Shown here piece after piece: positions 33,830 through 45,116 of a DNA stretch of 64,000 nucleotides. Below the pieces are notes generated by a model. It was not told the origin of the DNA and made no database searches. It saw nothing but the letters and a program-made list of their open reading frames with translations. The stretch spans positions 20,892,005-20,956,004 of the forward strand of contig JAGTTD010000010.1 of assembly GCA_018398585.1 (NCBI GenBank), in the 5' to 3' direction. Within the stretch, counting starts at the first letter, position 1. Each line of letters opens with the position of its first letter. This DNA is from Simmondsia chinensis. Lineage: Eukaryota; Streptophyta; Magnoliopsida; Caryophyllales; Simmondsiaceae. The position numbers were made by a program, and so were the translations under genes.

Positions 33830-34630
33830 CACCATCTTAGGATGTCCCAATTCTAAATCCTTGAGCATGCTATACTTGTTAAGAAACATCTTATTTTCGT
33901 TGAGAAGTAGAAAATCTGGAGCACTTCCCTCAATGTATACTTGCGATTCTTAAGCAGCAACCTTCAATGGCTCTATAACTTGCAATGGTACAATTTCTTC
34001 TTGAATTGTTGCCTGATTTGCAGCTTTAGGTTCCTGATTCAAGCTAATTTCAGCACCACCATTCACGTTTTGCTCCACTTCTCGCTACACCACACTCTTC
34101 TGTGAATCATGCTCGCGTCGATTTAAACTTACATCACCATCCATCACTGCTACATCATTAACACTTGCAAATTGCGAAATGTCATTCTCCTTAAGAGAAG
34201 GTTGATCTAATGACAAAGAACTTGGCTCCGTAGCTTGACAACTCGTAGGTTCTATCACCTCTAGCTTCCCTTCCATTTTATCACACATCTTAAGGTAGCT
34301 TATGTCCATAACACAGCATCTAACATATAAGTTTCTCCTGTGTAATGAGTTTAAATCTGAGTAGGCACTCCTTCTCGTATAATAGCTAATGTGAGCCGTA
34401 AATTCAATGATGGAAGACGAGACCACCTCAATACTTTCAAGAGGACCATAAGGCCAAAATACTTGATAGAGAACATCCTCATCTATATGGTAAAGAGGCT
34501 TCAAGACTTTGACAAAAAGTCTAGCATCTTAAACCGAAGCTGGATCGAGCCAATGCGGCATTGCATATTGTAACATTTTGACAACACTTGAATAGAATCT
34601 AGTGAGGTCAAGTGCAAATTTCAGTAGTTC
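33830..34630 (-). pseudogene. PTB-like RRM frame of element F
   Basis: The minus strand from about 34,630 reads a frame with a single stop before LFVKVLKPLYHIDED, continuing VLYQVFWPYGPLESIEVV, EFTAHISYYTRRSAYSDL and RRNLYVRCCVMDISYL. This follows the second-RRM pattern of polypyrimidine-tract-binding proteins (DVLYQVFSPYG, GRNIYDGCCQLDIQ). After the RRM comes a 130-residue acidic, Ser-rich tail and further in-frame sequence with two stops, up to the hAT insertion. The RRM assignment is by eye. It probably formed the N-terminal half of the same protein as the 29.9-28.3 kb frame. Confidence 0.6.
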
Positions 34631-35343
34631 TGGCTCGAATTAATGTAATGTTAACAACTCTAACTAATTAAGCTACTTGATCACCAGAACAACACATTAA
34701 GCTAACAAGATCTCAAGAGTGGAGCTTAGTTCGAGATCAATTTCAAGAGGTTTAATATGTAATCAGCTAGACTGAATCCAAATCTAGCTTAATCAATGAT
34801 TCAAGTTCATAGTATCACAAGAATCAACTACCGCACACACAAACAGCAAGGTTTTTGAACAAAATTCACAATCAAACATAACCTGACAATCAGAATCTGT
34901 TACCGATGCAGCAATGTCTAAGAATCTGTACAGCTAACATGGAATCTTGATCCAGTGCAACTCTGAGCAGCAAGACCTAGGTTAGATATAGCGCGAACTG
35001 AAATTCCAATAGTCTAAGCACAATTCTTGATCAAACACAACCAAAACAGAACCTGATCTCAATCTGAAGATAGTTCAGCAAGTTCACTCTAAAATCTTAA
35101 GCCAACGCAAGCTTTTACATAAGAATTTCAAAGCACTAAAGATCTATTCCAAATGCTAACTTCCACCTGTTTGATTCAATACAAACTTAACCTAATTGAA
35201 GTAAATTCAACTAAGTCAAATGCAAATCCTCAAACTACTGCGCAAAAGTAGCTAATTTTAGTTCTTGATATCAATTTAAGCTTGATCTAAGCTTAAATAA
35301 ATAAATTGAACTAAATCAACTTAATTGGAAGCAAAAATCACAA
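34631..35343 (-). other. 5' leader of element F
   Basis: About 700 bp between the primer binding site and the RRM frame. No sustained open frame. It compares in place and composition with the 850-bp leader of E (17,999-18,845), both rich in TTGAT/ATCAA words. Confidence 0.5.
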
Positions 35344-35355
35344 GCTCTAATACCA
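35344..35355 (-). other. Primer binding site of element F
   Basis: TGGTATTAGAGC on the minus strand; initiator tRNA-Met complement with one C-to-T change, two bases from the LTR. Confidence 0.85.
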
Positions 35356-35357
35356 AT

Positions 35358-35708
35358 TGTTATGAATCAAGATCAATCTCGATTCGTAACCTAGGTTTGT
35401 AGAGTTTAGATGAGAATAGAAGTGAAAGCAGATGAGAATTAGAGATGAGAGAGAGAATCCAAAGATATTTTCATTCATTAAAATCTTTCTTACAAGAGAA
35501 TCCCCTATTTATACTTCATCTAAATACGAACAATACATTACTTCTAGATACTTCACTTAACCGCCTGTCCCACTCTTAGCCACCAATCTCGACTATTCTA
35601 ACTAACATTTAACTTATTAGGCTAATTAAGCTAACACTAAGGATTTATACTAGTTTACTACAATTCAAGGACTTATTAATACTTAACTCCAATAGCACGA
35701 TCATGACA
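35358..35708 (-). repeat. 5' LTR of element F
   Basis: Matches 27,678-28,032 at high identity. Followed by TAAAC, the right copy of the 5-bp duplication. Confidence 0.9.
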
Positions 35709-36873
35709 TAAACACATCAATCCACACGGCTAAAGCAAGGATGAATAACAAACTTGTACAATTTGTTACAATTTGCAAATTTGTGCAGCAAAATGAACAA
35801 ATCAAGTGTACACTTCAAAGACATGTTCAAGCTGATGTCAAAATTGACTTTGGGCGGTGGAATGAAGAAAAAAATGAAGAAAGAAGCAAGTTGTAAGAAA
35901 GTAGAAAAGATGGGTGACAAAAGTAGCAAATGAGGATGAAGCTTGTGAAATATTTTATTTCCTAAATTCCCAATCTCATGTACTATAAATAGGGGTGTTA
36001 AGGAAATGTTCAATCATCAATTCATTCAACAAAGGCCTAAAACAAAGTAGAAAACTTAGGAGAAATTCCAATAGAAGAGGAAGGGTATGAAAAGAAAGAG
36101 TTTGGTTTATAATTTTTCAATTTCAAATTCTTTTGTATCCTTTCCTCTTTAAGTTCATGGATTTTGTCTTATTTTTGCTTTATATTATGTATACCATTAA
36201 ATAATTTTGTCTTTCCAAGGCTACATTGTAGTATACACTCTTTTATAATTCAATGCATTCAAAGTTTATTCATTTGTTGAGTGTTTATCGTTGTTCTTCA
36301 TGAGTTTTGAATGCTTGATCACCATTCAAAGTCTATAATAAGTCCGAGAGGAGATTTATGATGAATGGTAAAGTAATAAACACCACAAATTGAGCAAATG
36401 CGAGATATAGATTAACGCAATCTGTGTGGTCTTAAGTGATGACCATTGATCTTCAAAACTCTTTTCGTATTTAAATTCATGCAAGAGATTGATGAGTTAA
36501 TATGTAAAAGAGCATGCTAAATGTTGCTCAAGAGAGAATATTTAGTAAATTAGGGTTTTCGACCATCAACATGTAATAAAGACTTGAACATCGAGAATAG
36601 AAAGGCGTATTAATATTAGGTGAAATCGGATGCCTTGGATCTCATTAAACTATTAAAATCGGTACACCTTTCAAAAATTAAGTAACTAATTTAGTTTTTT
36701 TAATTTTATTTGTTACATATTCAAAATTTCAATTTTCGGTCTTCCAAATAGTGCTGAAGTTACTAATTTCGGTACTCATTCAATAAACAATTCTCGTGGG
36801 ATGATACTCTACTCACTTCTTTATTACTTGATACGATTTAGTGCATTTTCTAAGCATACACCAAGCACATCAT
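35709..36873 (+). repeat. 3' LTR of element G, second segment
   Basis: Continues the LTR after element F and ends CAAGCACATCA. It contains TATAAATAG near 35,985 and matches the solo LTR 55,937-57,338 in reverse, including CATTCAATAAACAATTCTCGTG near 36,785 and the ACTTGATACGA segment near the end. Removing F gives an LTR of about 1.37 kb. Confidence 0.85.
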
Positions 36874-37490
36874 TGTTTGCATATTTGCAAGTCAACTAAA
36901 AGGAACATCTTACATTGTAGATTCATAGTAAAATATCTGTTCCCACCACACTTCATGTAATTTCCTAACGAATGTAAGATCCTGGTTATACTCTACAACC
37001 TCATCTTTTTAGTGCATCAAAACAATTAGCATTCCATGCACGAGTATGGCCTATTTCTCGGATTTAGATTTATCATCTTACAGAATTAATTATTTCTGAT
37101 TATAGTTAAAGAAATAACTAATTCAGGTAGTCCTGCTCAATGTTCCAATCTTATTGAAAACCCCAACATAGTACTCTTGGATTCATATCCACATGACCAA
37201 GACAAGCCATCAAAAGTATCATATTATAGTCTTATCAGAGAAGTTGTCCAAACTTATCACCGACTACAAATATACTTTGACAACATGTCAATAGTTTGAT
37301 CTAAGTATTTTCATGGTTCAATCTTATTGACTACTTAAACCAAACCTGACATGTCATGTTGGACAAAGTCCATCTCATGGAACGTTTGAGAAAAATATTC
37401 ACACACATGTTTCACTTGTAAAACATAATCAGACAATAAAAAAATAAAATAATTTTATTTATTTAATATTTTAAAACTAACTAATCGGGT
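36874..37490. other. Unassigned 0.6-kb stretch
   Basis: AT-rich, no open frame above 60 codons, no terminal repeat or motif I can name. Confidence 0.5.
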
Positions 37491-38110
37491 TCTTCTAGGA
37501 CACCTATTTCAACATTGACGGCCAAGGCTTAACTTTGATTGCGTTGGTCTTAGCACTGTTATCACTGCTTGACATGCTAAGTGAACTTAGGTTAGCGCGA
37601 TTGTTTAGGGCTTTGATAGCCAAGGCTTGATCATGATTGCGTTGGTACTAATTGAATGACCTGAATACAGTTTGCTCCACATTAATCTTGTCAAACCCTA
37701 ATAAGTCAAGGGTGTCAGGCGTAGAAACTTGATCAACTCAAGCTTGTAAGTGGACTGCTGAGCTACTTGGTTCATCTCCACCTCAGGTCCTAACTTTTAA
37801 GTGTGAGAGGAAAGGTGTCTGTGGGCCTTGCTCTGCCACTGTAACAACCACTTGAGTTAGGTCCATATTCTTTACTTTTTTGTCAACATATATATTAAAT
37901 AATTCACAAAAATATTTAACCAATTATTCTTAATTGAAGCATAAGCAGAACTCACGGTATAACGGAAAGTCAGATACACCAAAATATCACAACGTTTTCT
38001 CCGAAAATGGTGAGTGGTTAAGGTGAAAGATATGCGGTTCGAATTTCGGCTCACTCCCTGGTCACAGTGAGTCCCTTTTGTATGATTGTTTTATTTATCA
38101 TTTTACGGTG
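37490..38110 (+). repeat. D-family LTR fragment in opposite orientation
   Basis: Reverse complement of large parts of 23,640-24,350. Shared landmarks are the segment ending CACTTGAGTTAGG-CC near 37,860 and the GCATAAGCAGAACTCACGG block near 37,940. No internal domain is attached, so it is a solo LTR or truncated piece. Confidence 0.75.
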
Positions 38111-38960
38111 ACCACATCACACTTAGGACATGTTTGGTATAGGGATAAAAAAGGAGGGTAATATTTAATGGTGCAATTGTTAATGGGGTAACCATTACAC
38201 CACGAAATTTTTTTTCCTTCCACCTATTTAATTGTGCACTTTTAAAGGAGTAAACACTAACCCATGAATCTTTCATTATGTTTGGTTTGAGTGTAACATG
38301 TTTATTTTTTATCTTTCATATGCTCATTCATTTCTTACATTATTTTTAATTTTTTAAAATTTAATTATAATAAAATATAACTATTTATTAAAATATCGTA
38401 CAAAATCAACGCTTGTATAATGCACGGGCTTTAAATATCTAAAAAATAATTTTAAAATTATTAAAAAATCAGATAATACCTATTACAACACCAACGACCT
38501 ATTCCCACTGACATCGTTGCTGACCTCCGGTCACCACAAACATCACCATAGTAGATTTATCCTGCTGTTTATTCATTTTTTGAATATTTAATGTAATTTT
38601 TAATCTTAAAATATTTTTTAAGTATCTAAAAAATTTTTGTAAATATATGAAATATTTTTTAATTATTTTTATATTTTGAACATTTAAATATTATTATATA
38701 TTTTCAACTATTGAATTTTTATACATATTTTTTATATTTTATATTTATAATATTTTTTAAATATATAAATATTATAATAATATTTAAAATAGTTTGTGCA
38801 GATTTCAAATATTTTATGAATTTTTAAAATATTTTCTAATATCAAATATTTTTAAAATATTTAAAAATTTTATTAAATATTTAAATAATTTTTTAAATAT
38901 ATAAATATCCTTAATTGCAAACAAAATAAAGCAAACAATACTACCATTCTTTTGTTGATG
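38111..38960. other. AT-rich spacer
   Basis: Very AT-rich, with many ATATTTTTAAA words from 38,320 to 38,930. ATGTTTGGT occurs twice in direct orientation (near 38,130 and 38,280). No gene. Confidence 0.6.
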
Positions 38961-40195
38961 TGCTTAACTGCCAAATTTGATATGTATCTTGAGCAAATGG
39001 ATGTAACTAAAGCTTTCTTACATGGTGAGCCTAAGGAAGAGGTCCTCATGGCTCCACCTCAAGGGTTTGAATAACCTAATTCTGTTGATTCTTTGTGTTT
39101 GCTGAAAAAGTTATTATATGATCTAAAATAGTCGCTAAGATAGTGGTATAGGCTATTTGACGCATTTATGCTTGATAATGGTTTTACTAGATCTGTTCAT
39201 GACACATTCTTTTACTTTAAAAATGTTGATTATGAGAATGCAATGTTCCTACTAATCTATGTTGATGATATGCTCTTAGTAAGAAGGTCCAAGAAACATA
39301 TACTTGATTTAAAAACAATGTTAAATAGCTCATTTGACATGAAAAACTTGAGAGAGGCTAAGAGAATATTGGGAATGGACATAGTTAGAAACAACTCTTT
39401 AAAAACTGTCCATCTTTCACAAAGCAATATCTAATAAAAGTGTCAAAAGATTTAACATGTTTGATTCAAAAGTTGTAAAACTACCCATGGCATCACAATA
39501 TAAGTTTTTAGCAACGCAGCCTAGAAATTGAACAAGAAAAATAGAAAATGGCTATAGTTTACCTTATGCCAATGCAATAGGATCGTTGATGTATGCTATT
39601 ACGAGTACAAGACTAGACCTAGCATACCCTATGAGTGTACTATCTAGGTTTTCGTCTAACCTAGGCAAAGTTCATTGGGATGGGGTTAAATGGCTATTAA
39701 GATATGTAAAGGAAAACCTTAGATTTAGGCCGAACTTTTGGCAGGGACCAAAGTGGCCTAGAATTATTAGGTTATATAGATGCTGACTTTGCTGGTGACT
39801 TAGATAGGAAAAGGTCAACCTCTACCTATATATGTATTTTAACTGGTGGAGCCATTAATTGGAGGTCAAAATTACATTCTTTAACTGCACTTTCAACCAC
39901 TAAGTTTGAATTTATAGCTATTTCTGAGATCAGCCTACACTTAGGACCACTTAAGATATATTCAGATAGTCAGTCTACCCTTGCATTGTGCAGAAACTCG
40001 GTTTACCATGATAGGACCAAACTCTTAGCTTTTAGGAGGTATTTTATCATAAACCAATTAGAGATAAACCAAGTTGAGTTGCTGAAAATAGATACTAATA
40101 AGAACCCGATAGATATGGCAACTGAATCAGTTCCTTTGGACAATTTTATAAAATGTATTAACCTTGTCCAAATGGAATGGAATCTGAGGTAAATG
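38961..40195 (+). pseudogene. Ty1/copia RT-RNase H fragment
   Basis: RT blocks QMDVTKAFLHGEPKEEVLMAPPQGFE, LLYDLK and the catalytic IYVDDMLL (near 39,265) appear in order, followed by LMYAITSTRLDLAYPMSVLSRF and the WLLRYVK block (39,590-39,710). RNase H traces run to 40,190. Several stops and frame changes occur. No LTRs, gag or integrase are attached, so this is an isolated old piece. Confidence 0.88.
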
Positions 40196-40466
40196 GTTTG
40201 CGAAAATTGCTCCTTTTTAATAGAGAGAATCTAGTGTATGTTATATGCTTCTTCTTCTTACATTCCATGTTCATTTCCTTTACTTCCCCCTAACATTATC
40301 GTTGTCGTCATTGTCGGTGCCATCTCCGTCCATGGTAACAATAAAAATAAAGAGGCAGTGATGATGCTTCAGGCTCACATAATTGTCGGGACTGGCGCCA
40401 CTATTGCCTTGGCAGCAAACTCATTGCTGGTAGAGCTTCGAGGGCTTTTCTCTCACCAACATGCAA
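40196..40466. other. Unassigned stretch before the 5S-like sequence
   Basis: An 81-codon frame (40,238-40,483) runs through here into the 5S-like segment. It has hydrophobic stretches but I recognise no family and doubt it is a gene. Confidence 0.4.
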
Positions 40467-40531
40467 GCACCGGATCCCATTAGAACTTCGAAGTTAAGCA
40501 TGCTTGGGCGAGAGTAGTACCTAGATGGGTG
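40467..40531 (+). pseudogene. 5S rRNA fragment (about nucleotides 25-90)
   Basis: GCACCGGATCCCATTAGAAC, then AAGTTAAGCATGCTTGGGCG, AGAGTAGTAC and GATGGGTG follow plant 5S rRNA with few changes. The internal control region (box A, intermediate element, box C) is largely covered. The 5' quarter and the last 30 nucleotides are missing, so it cannot give a working 5S rRNA. It abuts LINE ORF1 sequence directly. Confidence 0.88.
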
Positions 40532-40532
40532 T

Positions 40533-40893
40533 AATGTGGACGGAAAGGGTTCTTAGTTCCATTGCTAGTGGGGCTGGGCGGCCGCTCTACATGGACAAAG
40601 CTACCCTAGAGGGGACAATGACGAAGTATGCTAGAGTTTGTGTGGAAATTGAACCAAAGGTGGATTCTGCTAAAAAACTGATTATTGGTTACAGTGGTTC
40701 TCGTATTCCTGTGATCATTTATTATGAGGGAATGCCAAAATGTTATAGAAAATGTGAAGTTTTTGGCCATTCATGCCCTACCTCGAACCTTATTCCTTCT
40801 ATACCTAACGCTCCTGCTGAAACTCCGGCACCAGTTGCCAGAAAAAGGAAGAAAAAGAAGAACAAGAAGAAGGAGAATGCTGGGACTGCATGA
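40533..40893 (+). pseudogene. LINE ORF1, C-terminal part
   Basis: The frame reads WTERVLSSIASGAGRPLYMD, ATLEGTMTKYARVCVEIEP and YEGMPKCYRKCEVFGHSC, the conserved end of plant L1 ORF1 with its CCHC-like knuckle, then a Lys-rich tail (RKRKKKKNKKKE). Downstream to 41,170 Gly/Pro-rich ORF1 sequence continues in other frames. Confidence 0.8.
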
Positions 40894-41778
40894 GGGAGGT
40901 GGTGTTGTAAACATTGGGCCGAGGGGAGCGATTTGGGCTTGTACTGGGTCTGGTGGGATGCTTGGGCCTAGTGATACAAGGCCCGATAATGAAATGGTGG
41001 GTGTGGGTGGTGTTGGGCCAGTTAAGGCCCATGCGTGCACTATTGAGGTGGCCTAAACTGGGCCTGTGAAAACTGAGGCCTCTAACAGGCCTGCTGCTAC
41101 TGTTGAGGAGGAAGAAGTTGGGCCACTGGGCCCTCCTTTGGCTCTCGGCTTGGGACTGGACCTAATTTGGGTTCAGGCTAGGGAAGGGAGGGGGAATCTG
41201 TGAGTCCCGGGGTGGTCTCGGGTTCCCCTCCACATCGTAGGTCCGCGACCACATCTCAGGTAAGGGTGGCTATGAGCCCTCGAGATCCGGCCATGTGGAG
41301 TGAGGGAGGGATGTGCGAGGCCCTTCCAAAACGGTGACCCCAACTGGGTCATGACGATCCCTAGCCGTCCTTTCTGGTTTTCTTGTTACCTAGATTGTTC
41401 GTTCGGGGTCGATTTCTCCTCGGGTTGGAGATCGCCTGGGTCTCTTAGAGCTTAGTCCTTTAGCTGAGGATACTGAAGATCTAAGCCGTGCCATTATTCC
41501 TAGTGAGATTATAGAGGCCCAGCCTTATCTTGTTAATGTTGTTGAGCCAGGGGTCTGTGTTGTACAAGGGGGGTGAATGTGCCGATTGACTCTACGTGTA
41601 TTGCATCGCAGAACCGTTTTGCTTGTCTACTGTCTGATCAGGATAGTGAGGTCTCGACTTCTTCTTGATGCCTACGGCCTGTGGAGCATAGAGTGACTCA
41701 AGCCAGCTCACGAGGCCATGGTGCCCGCCGGTAGGCTCTATCTACATTCTCATTGTTCTCTCCCCTCTCATTGTTTGT

Positions 41779-42390
41779 ATGATGATTGGTTCCTGAAATA
41801 TTAGGGGTTTTAAGAACCCCAATTCCATTCGTGCTGTTTGGGAGTGGATTCGCTCCTAGTCTCTTGGCTTGTTGGTCTTATGGAGACTAAGACCAACCCT
41901 GCTGATGTTGAGTCTGCTATCTCTAGTTGTATGGATGGTTGGCACTCTCTTTTTGCTAGCATTGCTGGCGTTCGATCTTGGTGTTGTCTTATTATTTGTT
42001 GGGATCTGAGGGTTTATTTTGTCTCTCTTGTTCAGAGTGGGGACCAATTTATTACTTGTCGGGTCCAGGATGTTCGTGGGGACTGCAGTTTCGTTGTTAC
42101 CTTTGTCTACAATTTTAATGCACCGAGACCGTGCCGTGATTTATGGAGTTATATCAGGATTGCTAGTGTTAGTCTCCAGGGGAACCCTTGGCTCCTCCTT
42201 GGAGATTTTAACACCTTTCTTCACCCTAGTGATAGCTCCGGCAGGTTCTCTTCTTGGCCGGGTCATATGGATGACTTTTACGATTGCCTTTTTGAGTCGG
42301 GTCTTTCGCTACTAGCTTTTACCGGCCTTCGATATACCTGGGCCAGGGGGTGAGGGTGATGATCTTCGTCTCAGGCATCTTGATTGGTGT
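41779..42390 (+). pseudogene. LINE endonuclease domain
   Basis: Begins with MMIGS-stop-NIRGFKNPNS, where the normal W-N-I-R-G has its Trp codon changed to TGA. After a one-base frame change it reads LMETKTNPADVE, WLLLGDFNTFLHPSD (catalytic block) and FTGLRYTWARG. Key residues E (METK), D and N (GDFN) are present. Confidence 0.85.
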
Positions 42391-42399
42391 TTGGCGAGT

Positions 42400-44600
42400 G
42401 AGGATTGGCTTCAGTCCTTTTCTGTTTCCCTTATGGAGGCTCTTCCCAAACTGATTCTTCCGATCATAGTACTTTGGTGGTTAGAGGGCTTAGGGAGCGC
42501 CGCTCTAGGTGTACTCCTTTTAAGTTCTTTAACTATTGGGCTGACCACGAGGACTTCTTGCCCCTTGTTCGTCATGTTTGGGCCACTCATGTTGATGGCT
42601 CTCTTATGTTTCAGCTCACCCAGAAGCTCAAAAAGCTGAAGGGTGAGCTTCGGGCCCTCAACACTAGGCACTTCAGCCATATTTCTACTCGTGTGGAGGT
42701 GGCTAGAGATGCTTGGTTGGCAGGACAGAGAGCCCTTGATGCTGGTGATAGTGCTCACTTAAGGACAGAGGAGCGGTGGCTTTCGAGAGAGTATTCGAGG
42801 CTTTGCTATGATGAGGAGGCAATTTATTGTCAGAAGTCTTGTATCCAGTGGCTCTCTTTGGGTGATCAGTGAACTCGGTTCTTTCATAAATCGGTTCTCC
42901 ACATGCAGTCGAGGAACTAGATTATTATTATTGAGGGTGCGGATAGGACTCGGACCTTTGGTGAGGAGGATATTTCCAGGGCTAGAGTATCTTAGTTTAG
43001 GGAGCTGCTATTTGAGCCTAGTGGCCTCCTTCAAGAGGATGTCTCTGATTTATTTGAGGACAGGTTGGATGAGGATCAGGCTTGCTCTCTTATCCTTCCG
43101 AATACTGATGATGAGATCCGGGATGCTGTATTTTCTATTGTGGATGATCGTGCTCCTGGGCCAGACGGGTATTCCTCCCTGTTCTTTAAGAAGGCATGGG
43201 AGATTGTAGGTACTGATGTGATGCGAGCTATTCGCTCCTTCTTCTCCTCAGGGCGCATGTTAGGTGCCTTGAATACGACTCGCATTAGCTTGGTGCCGAA
43301 GGTGGAGAGCCCCTCCATTTTCACTAATTTTCGTCCCATCCCCTGTTGTAATGTGGTCTACAAGTGCTTTACGAAGATCATTGCTAACAGGCTGAAGGGT
43401 GTTCTTCCTGGGCTGATTCATTGGTCTCAGACTGCTTTTGTTCCGGGGCAGTGTATTTCTTATAGTGTCATGATGACGCAGGAGCTTATTAGAGATTATC
43501 ACTGTCGTGTCTCATCTAGATGTGCTCTAAAGGTGGATATTCGTAAGGCGTTTGACACTATTCGGCGGGACTTTAATTTGGCTGGTATGCGTTGTATGGG
43601 TATTCCTAAGATCATGGTGGGCTGGGTTAGTGAGTGCCTCTGTACTGCTCAATTCTCAGTTGCCATTAATGGCGTGCTTCAGGGCTACTTTGATTCTAGC
43701 TAAGGTGTTCGTCAGGGGGATCCTCTCTTCCCGTATCTATTTATCATAGCCATGGAGGGCCTTCGGGGTATTCTTCATCAAGCAGCTACTGATCGCCGTT
43801 TCCATTTCCATCCGGGATGTTGTCAGACTGGTCTCACTCACCTTTGCTTTGATGATGACCTCATGATATTCTGTTGGGGTGATATTGATAGTGTGACTGT
43901 GATTCGAGACTCTTTGGATCGCTTTGCTGCTCTTTCGGGCCTGGTCTCGAATGCAGCTAAGAGCACGGTTTTCTTAGCTGGGGTTGACCCTGATATTGAG
44001 CACTTGATTGTTGATACTTTGGGATTCAAGATTGGCCACTGCCCGGTTAGATACCTTGGGGTGCCGCCCATCATATCTCGGCTTTGATACATCGACTGCA
44101 AGCCTCGTATAGATCTCATCCTCTCCCGTATTCGGCTATGGACCTCTCGCTCTCTTTCCTATGCAGGCCATTTACAGCTGATAAGGTCCGTGCTCTTCTT
44201 TATCCAGGTTTATTGGTCCTCAATCTTCATGCTACCGAAGATGATTATCAAGAGGATAGAGTCTATCTTAGCAGCCTTCCTCTAGAGGGGCACCTCGCTC
44301 GGTCTTGGTGGGGCGAAGGTTGCTTGGAGGCATCTGTGTTACCCTTGTAAGAATGGAGGTATTGGGATTCGGCATCTTGAGAAGCGGAACACAGCTTCGA
44401 TCATGAAGCACATATGGGTTCTTCTCTCCGATCCTTCTTCGTTGTGGCCATGTTGGTTCCAGGTGAACCAGCTTCGAGGTCGTAGCTTTTGGACCATTCA
44501 TATTCTGAAGTCGGCTTCTTGGTGTTGGCGCCACATTCTTCAGCTCCGTGGTATCTCTTCGGGTGCTTTTCGTCATGTCATAGGTGATGGCCACAGAATT
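42400..44600 (+). pseudogene. LINE reverse transcriptase
   Basis: Segments 42,405-42,872, 43,065-43,703 and 43,752-44,087 encode the linker, the AFSIVDDRAPGPDGYSSLFF-like block, NFRPIPCCNVVYKCFTKIIA, QTAFVPGQCIS and LKVDIRKAFDTI. GVRQGDPLFPYLF and HLCFDDDLMIF follow. The catalytic motif is FDDD in place of the usual F/Y-ADD. Stops at 42,870 and 43,701 and a frame change after 44,087 break the protein. Confidence 0.88.
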
Positions 44601-44822
44601 ATGGACAGATTTCTAGCTTCCATGTGAGTGCCTCTCTGAGAGGTTTTCTGATCGAGCTCTGACATCTACTGGTCTTCCCTGGCGCACTAGAGTAGTTGAT
44701 ATTATTAAGGGGGTCAGTGGCAGTTCCCGAAGGGCCGCTCAAAGCTTTTTCCTATTTGGGACCTGGTGGACTTCCATCCATGAGTTAGTGTTGCGGATCT
44801 TGTTAGGTGGCTAGGCGACCCT

Positions 44823-45116
44823 TTGGGGAAGTTCACTACCAAGTCCGCATGGGAGATGATTTGGAGTAGGAGAGCTGAGGATTCAGTCCATCACTTGCTC
44901 TGGTTCACTTTACATGTTTCGCGGCATTCCTTTGTGCTTTGGTTAGCTGCCTGTGAGAGATTGTGGACCTGGGATCGGTTGACAAGGCATAGAGTTCGAG
45001 GCATCGATTTGACAGTCTGTGTTCCGTGTGGTGCTGAGGATGAGTCTCATCGCCACCTTTTCTTTGCCTGCTCCTACTCAGCTTCTGTTTGGGGAAGAGA
45101 GCTGCCCGTACCTTGA
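44823..45116 (+). pseudogene. LINE zf-RVT domain
   Basis: SAWEMIWSRRAEDSVHHLLW, KxSFVLWLA-like and CVPCGAEDESHRHLFFACSYS match the zinc-binding domain at the end of plant L1 ORF2 (CxxC...HLFFxC). Confidence 0.85.

Larger units (their letters stand above)
27678..35708 (-). mobile_element. Element F: non-autonomous LTR retrotransposon with captured RRM, interrupted by a hAT element
   Basis: LTRs at 35,358-35,708 (5') and 27,678-28,032 (3'), about 350 bp each. The primer site is at 35,355-35,344 and the polypurine tract just right of 28,032. Flanks TAAAT (27,673-27,677) and TAAAC (35,709-35,713) are a near-perfect 5-bp duplication within the LTR of G. The internal part encodes no gag or pol but long decayed frames including a PTB-like RRM. 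LTR ends and polypurine region match the autonomous A/B/H family. Confidence 0.87.
24870..36873 (+). mobile_element. Athila/Tat-like element G, 3' part, interrupted by element F
   Basis: Contains a gag zinc finger (about 25,110-25,180), a pol-end remnant (the GGNPS-type block near 25,955) and a first AAGTTTGGGGGTGGG tract near 26,185. It continues with a tandem-repeat 3' untranslated region, a second AAGTTTGGGGG tract near 27,455 and a 3' LTR starting at 27,469. The LTR is cut at 27,677 by F and resumes at 35,709 to 36,873. Most of pol is deleted. The repeated AAGTTTGGGGG tracts around a long non-coding 3' region are known in Athila and Tat elements. Confidence 0.78.

Noticed and set aside
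38118..38310. A miniature inverted-repeat transposon
   Set aside because: The two ATGTTTGGT copies are in direct, not inverted, orientation, and no target duplication is seen.
40238..40483. 81-codon frame before the LINE
   Set aside because: It reads into the 5S fragment and shows no family; likely chance.
40467..40531. A functional 5S rRNA gene
   Set aside because: It lacks about 25 nt at the 5' end and about 30 nt at the 3' end and has no terminator; only a fragment.
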